A DNA stretch of 35,651 bases from contig CALWON010000126.1 of NCBI GenBank assembly GCA_944383165.1, forward strand, positions 1 to 35,651. The letters run 5' to 3'. The notes under the pieces are model-generated. The model did no database searches. It was not told the origin of the DNA and saw nothing but the letters and a program-made list of their open reading frames with translations. The position numbers were made by a program, and so were the translations under genes. This document shows positions 34,858 through 35,651 of this stretch, piece by piece. The stretch's first letter is position 1, and each line of letters begins with the position of its first letter. Source of the stretch: an uncultured Oscillospiraceae bacterium. GTDB lineage: Bacteria > Bacillota > Clostridia > Oscillospirales > Oscillospiraceae.

Positions 34858-35595
34858 TCAACCGTAGAAACCCTGTCCTCTTGCCTGTAAAATCGCCTCC
34901 CCTATGGTCACATCCAATGGTGTGGTCAATTTGATATTTTCACGGCTGCCTGTGGTCATGGTGACTTTCATCCCCATGCGCTCCACTGCACCACAGTCAT
35001 CTGTGAGCATCTCCCCATCTGTGATGGCTTTTTGAATGGCTGCACGAATCAAATCTGCCTGAAATACCTGTGGCGTCTGTACAGCCATCAGGGTGGAACG
35101 GTCTACCGTCTCCACTGCCACCTGCTGCTGCACCCGTTTGATGGTGTCCACCAGTGGAACCGCTGGGGCGGCTGCCCCTGTTTTGGCTGCGGTCTCCAAT
35201 ACCTCCATCAAAACCTGCTGGCTGAGAAAAGGTCTTGCTCCATCGTGGATGGCAATGAGCTGGGCATCCCGTCTGACCTCCTGAAGCCCATTTTGCACAG
35301 ACAGCATCCGCTCACTGCCGCCTACAATGACTTTTTTCACCTTATCCAGTGCAAAGTCTCTGCAAATCTGCCCAATTTCCACCAACAAGTCCTCTCTTGT
35401 GACTACAATTACCTCACAAATGGCAGGGCAATCCTGAAACGCCCGCAGGGTGTGCACCAGCACGGGAATCCCGCCAATGGGAGTACGGATTTTGTCAATC
35501 CCCTCCATCCGTCTGGCTGAACCTGCCGCCACCACCACCGCTGACCAAATTGGTGCCTCTTTTTTCTGTCGAAACCGTGCAAAAAAACCACCCAT
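34858..35595 (-). CDS. ispD: 2-C-methyl-D-erythritol 4-phosphate cytidylyltransferase
   Basis: Couples CTP to MEP to give CDP-ME. 245 aa. The nucleotide loop VVVAAGSARRM (about 20-30) is followed by Lys in GIDKIRTPIGGIPVL. The VIVGGSERMLSVQNGL, AIHDGARPF and LMAVQTPQVF motifs are all present. ATG 35595 follows AAGGGAG by 12 bases, a longer than ideal gap. A hairpin ends only about 20 nt upstream of the start, so ispD must be transcribed from a promoter within or beyond the window edge. Confidence 0.96.
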   Translation of the reverse strand: MGGFFARFRQKKEAPIWSAVVVAAGSARRMEGIDKIRTPIGGIPVLVHTLRAFQDCPAICEVIVVTREDLLVEIGQICRDFALDKVKKVIVGGSERMLSVQNGLQEVRRDAQLIAIHDGARPFLSQQVLMEVLETAAKTGAAAPAVPLVDTIKRVQQQVAVETVDRSTLMAVQTPQVFQADLIRAAIQKAITDGEMLTDDCGAVERMGMKVTMTTGSRENIKLTTPLDVTIGEAILQARGQGFYG

Positions 35596-35615
35596 AGTTG
35601 AATAAACTCCCTTAC

Positions 35616-35639
35616 AAAAAAGGAGCCTAGTGGCTCCTT
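35616..35639 (-). terminator. Hairpin just upstream of ispD, probably terminator of a gene outside the window
   Basis: An 8-bp perfect stem (35620-35627 with 35632-35639), loop of four, followed on the minus strand by a T run ending TTTTTTG. Its closeness to ispD (about 20 nt) also allows an attenuator or a partial terminator with read-through. Confidence 0.6.
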
Positions 35640-35651
35640 CTTTCTCTTTAT

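Overview
The window reads as chromosome from an anaerobic, endospore-forming member of the Clostridia, most like the Oscillospiraceae/Ruminococcaceae of the gut. The evidence is the yicC-remA-gmk-rpoZ-priA-def-fmt-rsmB-rlmN-stp-pknB-rsgA gene order, cdaA-cdaR, spoIVA next to a SPOCS/LysM coat-type protein, a sigma-E-like promoter, and a secreted sialidase typical of mucin users. Nearly every gene is on the minus strand, so transcription runs from high to low coordinates. The only convincing plus-strand gene is a small XRE regulator at 15614-15862. I saw no tRNA, rRNA, CRISPR array or intact insertion sequence.

Layout from low to high coordinate. (1) 1-2765: secreted GH33 sialidase, cut off at its C-terminus by the window edge. 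(2) 2766-3066: promoter of the sialidase and terminator of the next gene. (3) 3067-8928: cobalamin operon cobB-cobC-cobQ, ending in a large 20-repeat Sel1 protein whose start overlaps the cobQ stop. (4) 9193-10059: membrane-anchored DUF1266 protein with its own promoter and terminator. (5) 10233-12022: an AT-richer patch with a serine-recombinase C-terminal remnant and a coupled pair of membrane-anchored XRE regulator and TraX-like protein. (6) 12273-15277: sporulation pair, SPOCS/LysM protein then spoIVA, behind a good sigma-E-like promoter. (7) 15278-15613: divergent promoters, then the small plus-strand XRE gene. (8) 16004-32659: seventeen minus-strand genes, cdaA to rsgA, with no intergenic gap above 31 nt. 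They cover c-di-AMP synthesis, an RseC-like protein, a DUF5685/J-protein/membrane-protein trio, the guanylate kinase-omega-PriA-translation block, and a PP2C phosphatase with its PASTA kinase. (9) 32859-35595: ispD-ispF followed by a DUF3343 sulfur-carrier-like protein and a cysteine-desulfurase-family enzyme.

How the genes fit together. CobB and CobQ amidate the corrin ring and CobC acts on the lower-ligand phosphate, but no uptake or nucleotide-loop genes are here, so the rest of the pathway must lie elsewhere. IspD and IspF are consecutive-pathway MEP enzymes. DUF3343 and the class V aminotransferase look like a donor-carrier pair for sulfur. Stp and PknB are an antagonistic signalling pair, and CdaR is the partner of CdaA. 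The least understood part is 28086-30075. There, a J-domain protein with a Cys-rich tail, a Cys-rich DUF5685 protein with two DxxxD motifs, and a polytopic membrane protein are translationally coupled.

Gene calls rest on motifs read by eye. Promoters and terminators are sequence matches only. Start codons were chosen by ribosome-binding site and family N-terminus, and doubtful ones are flagged.
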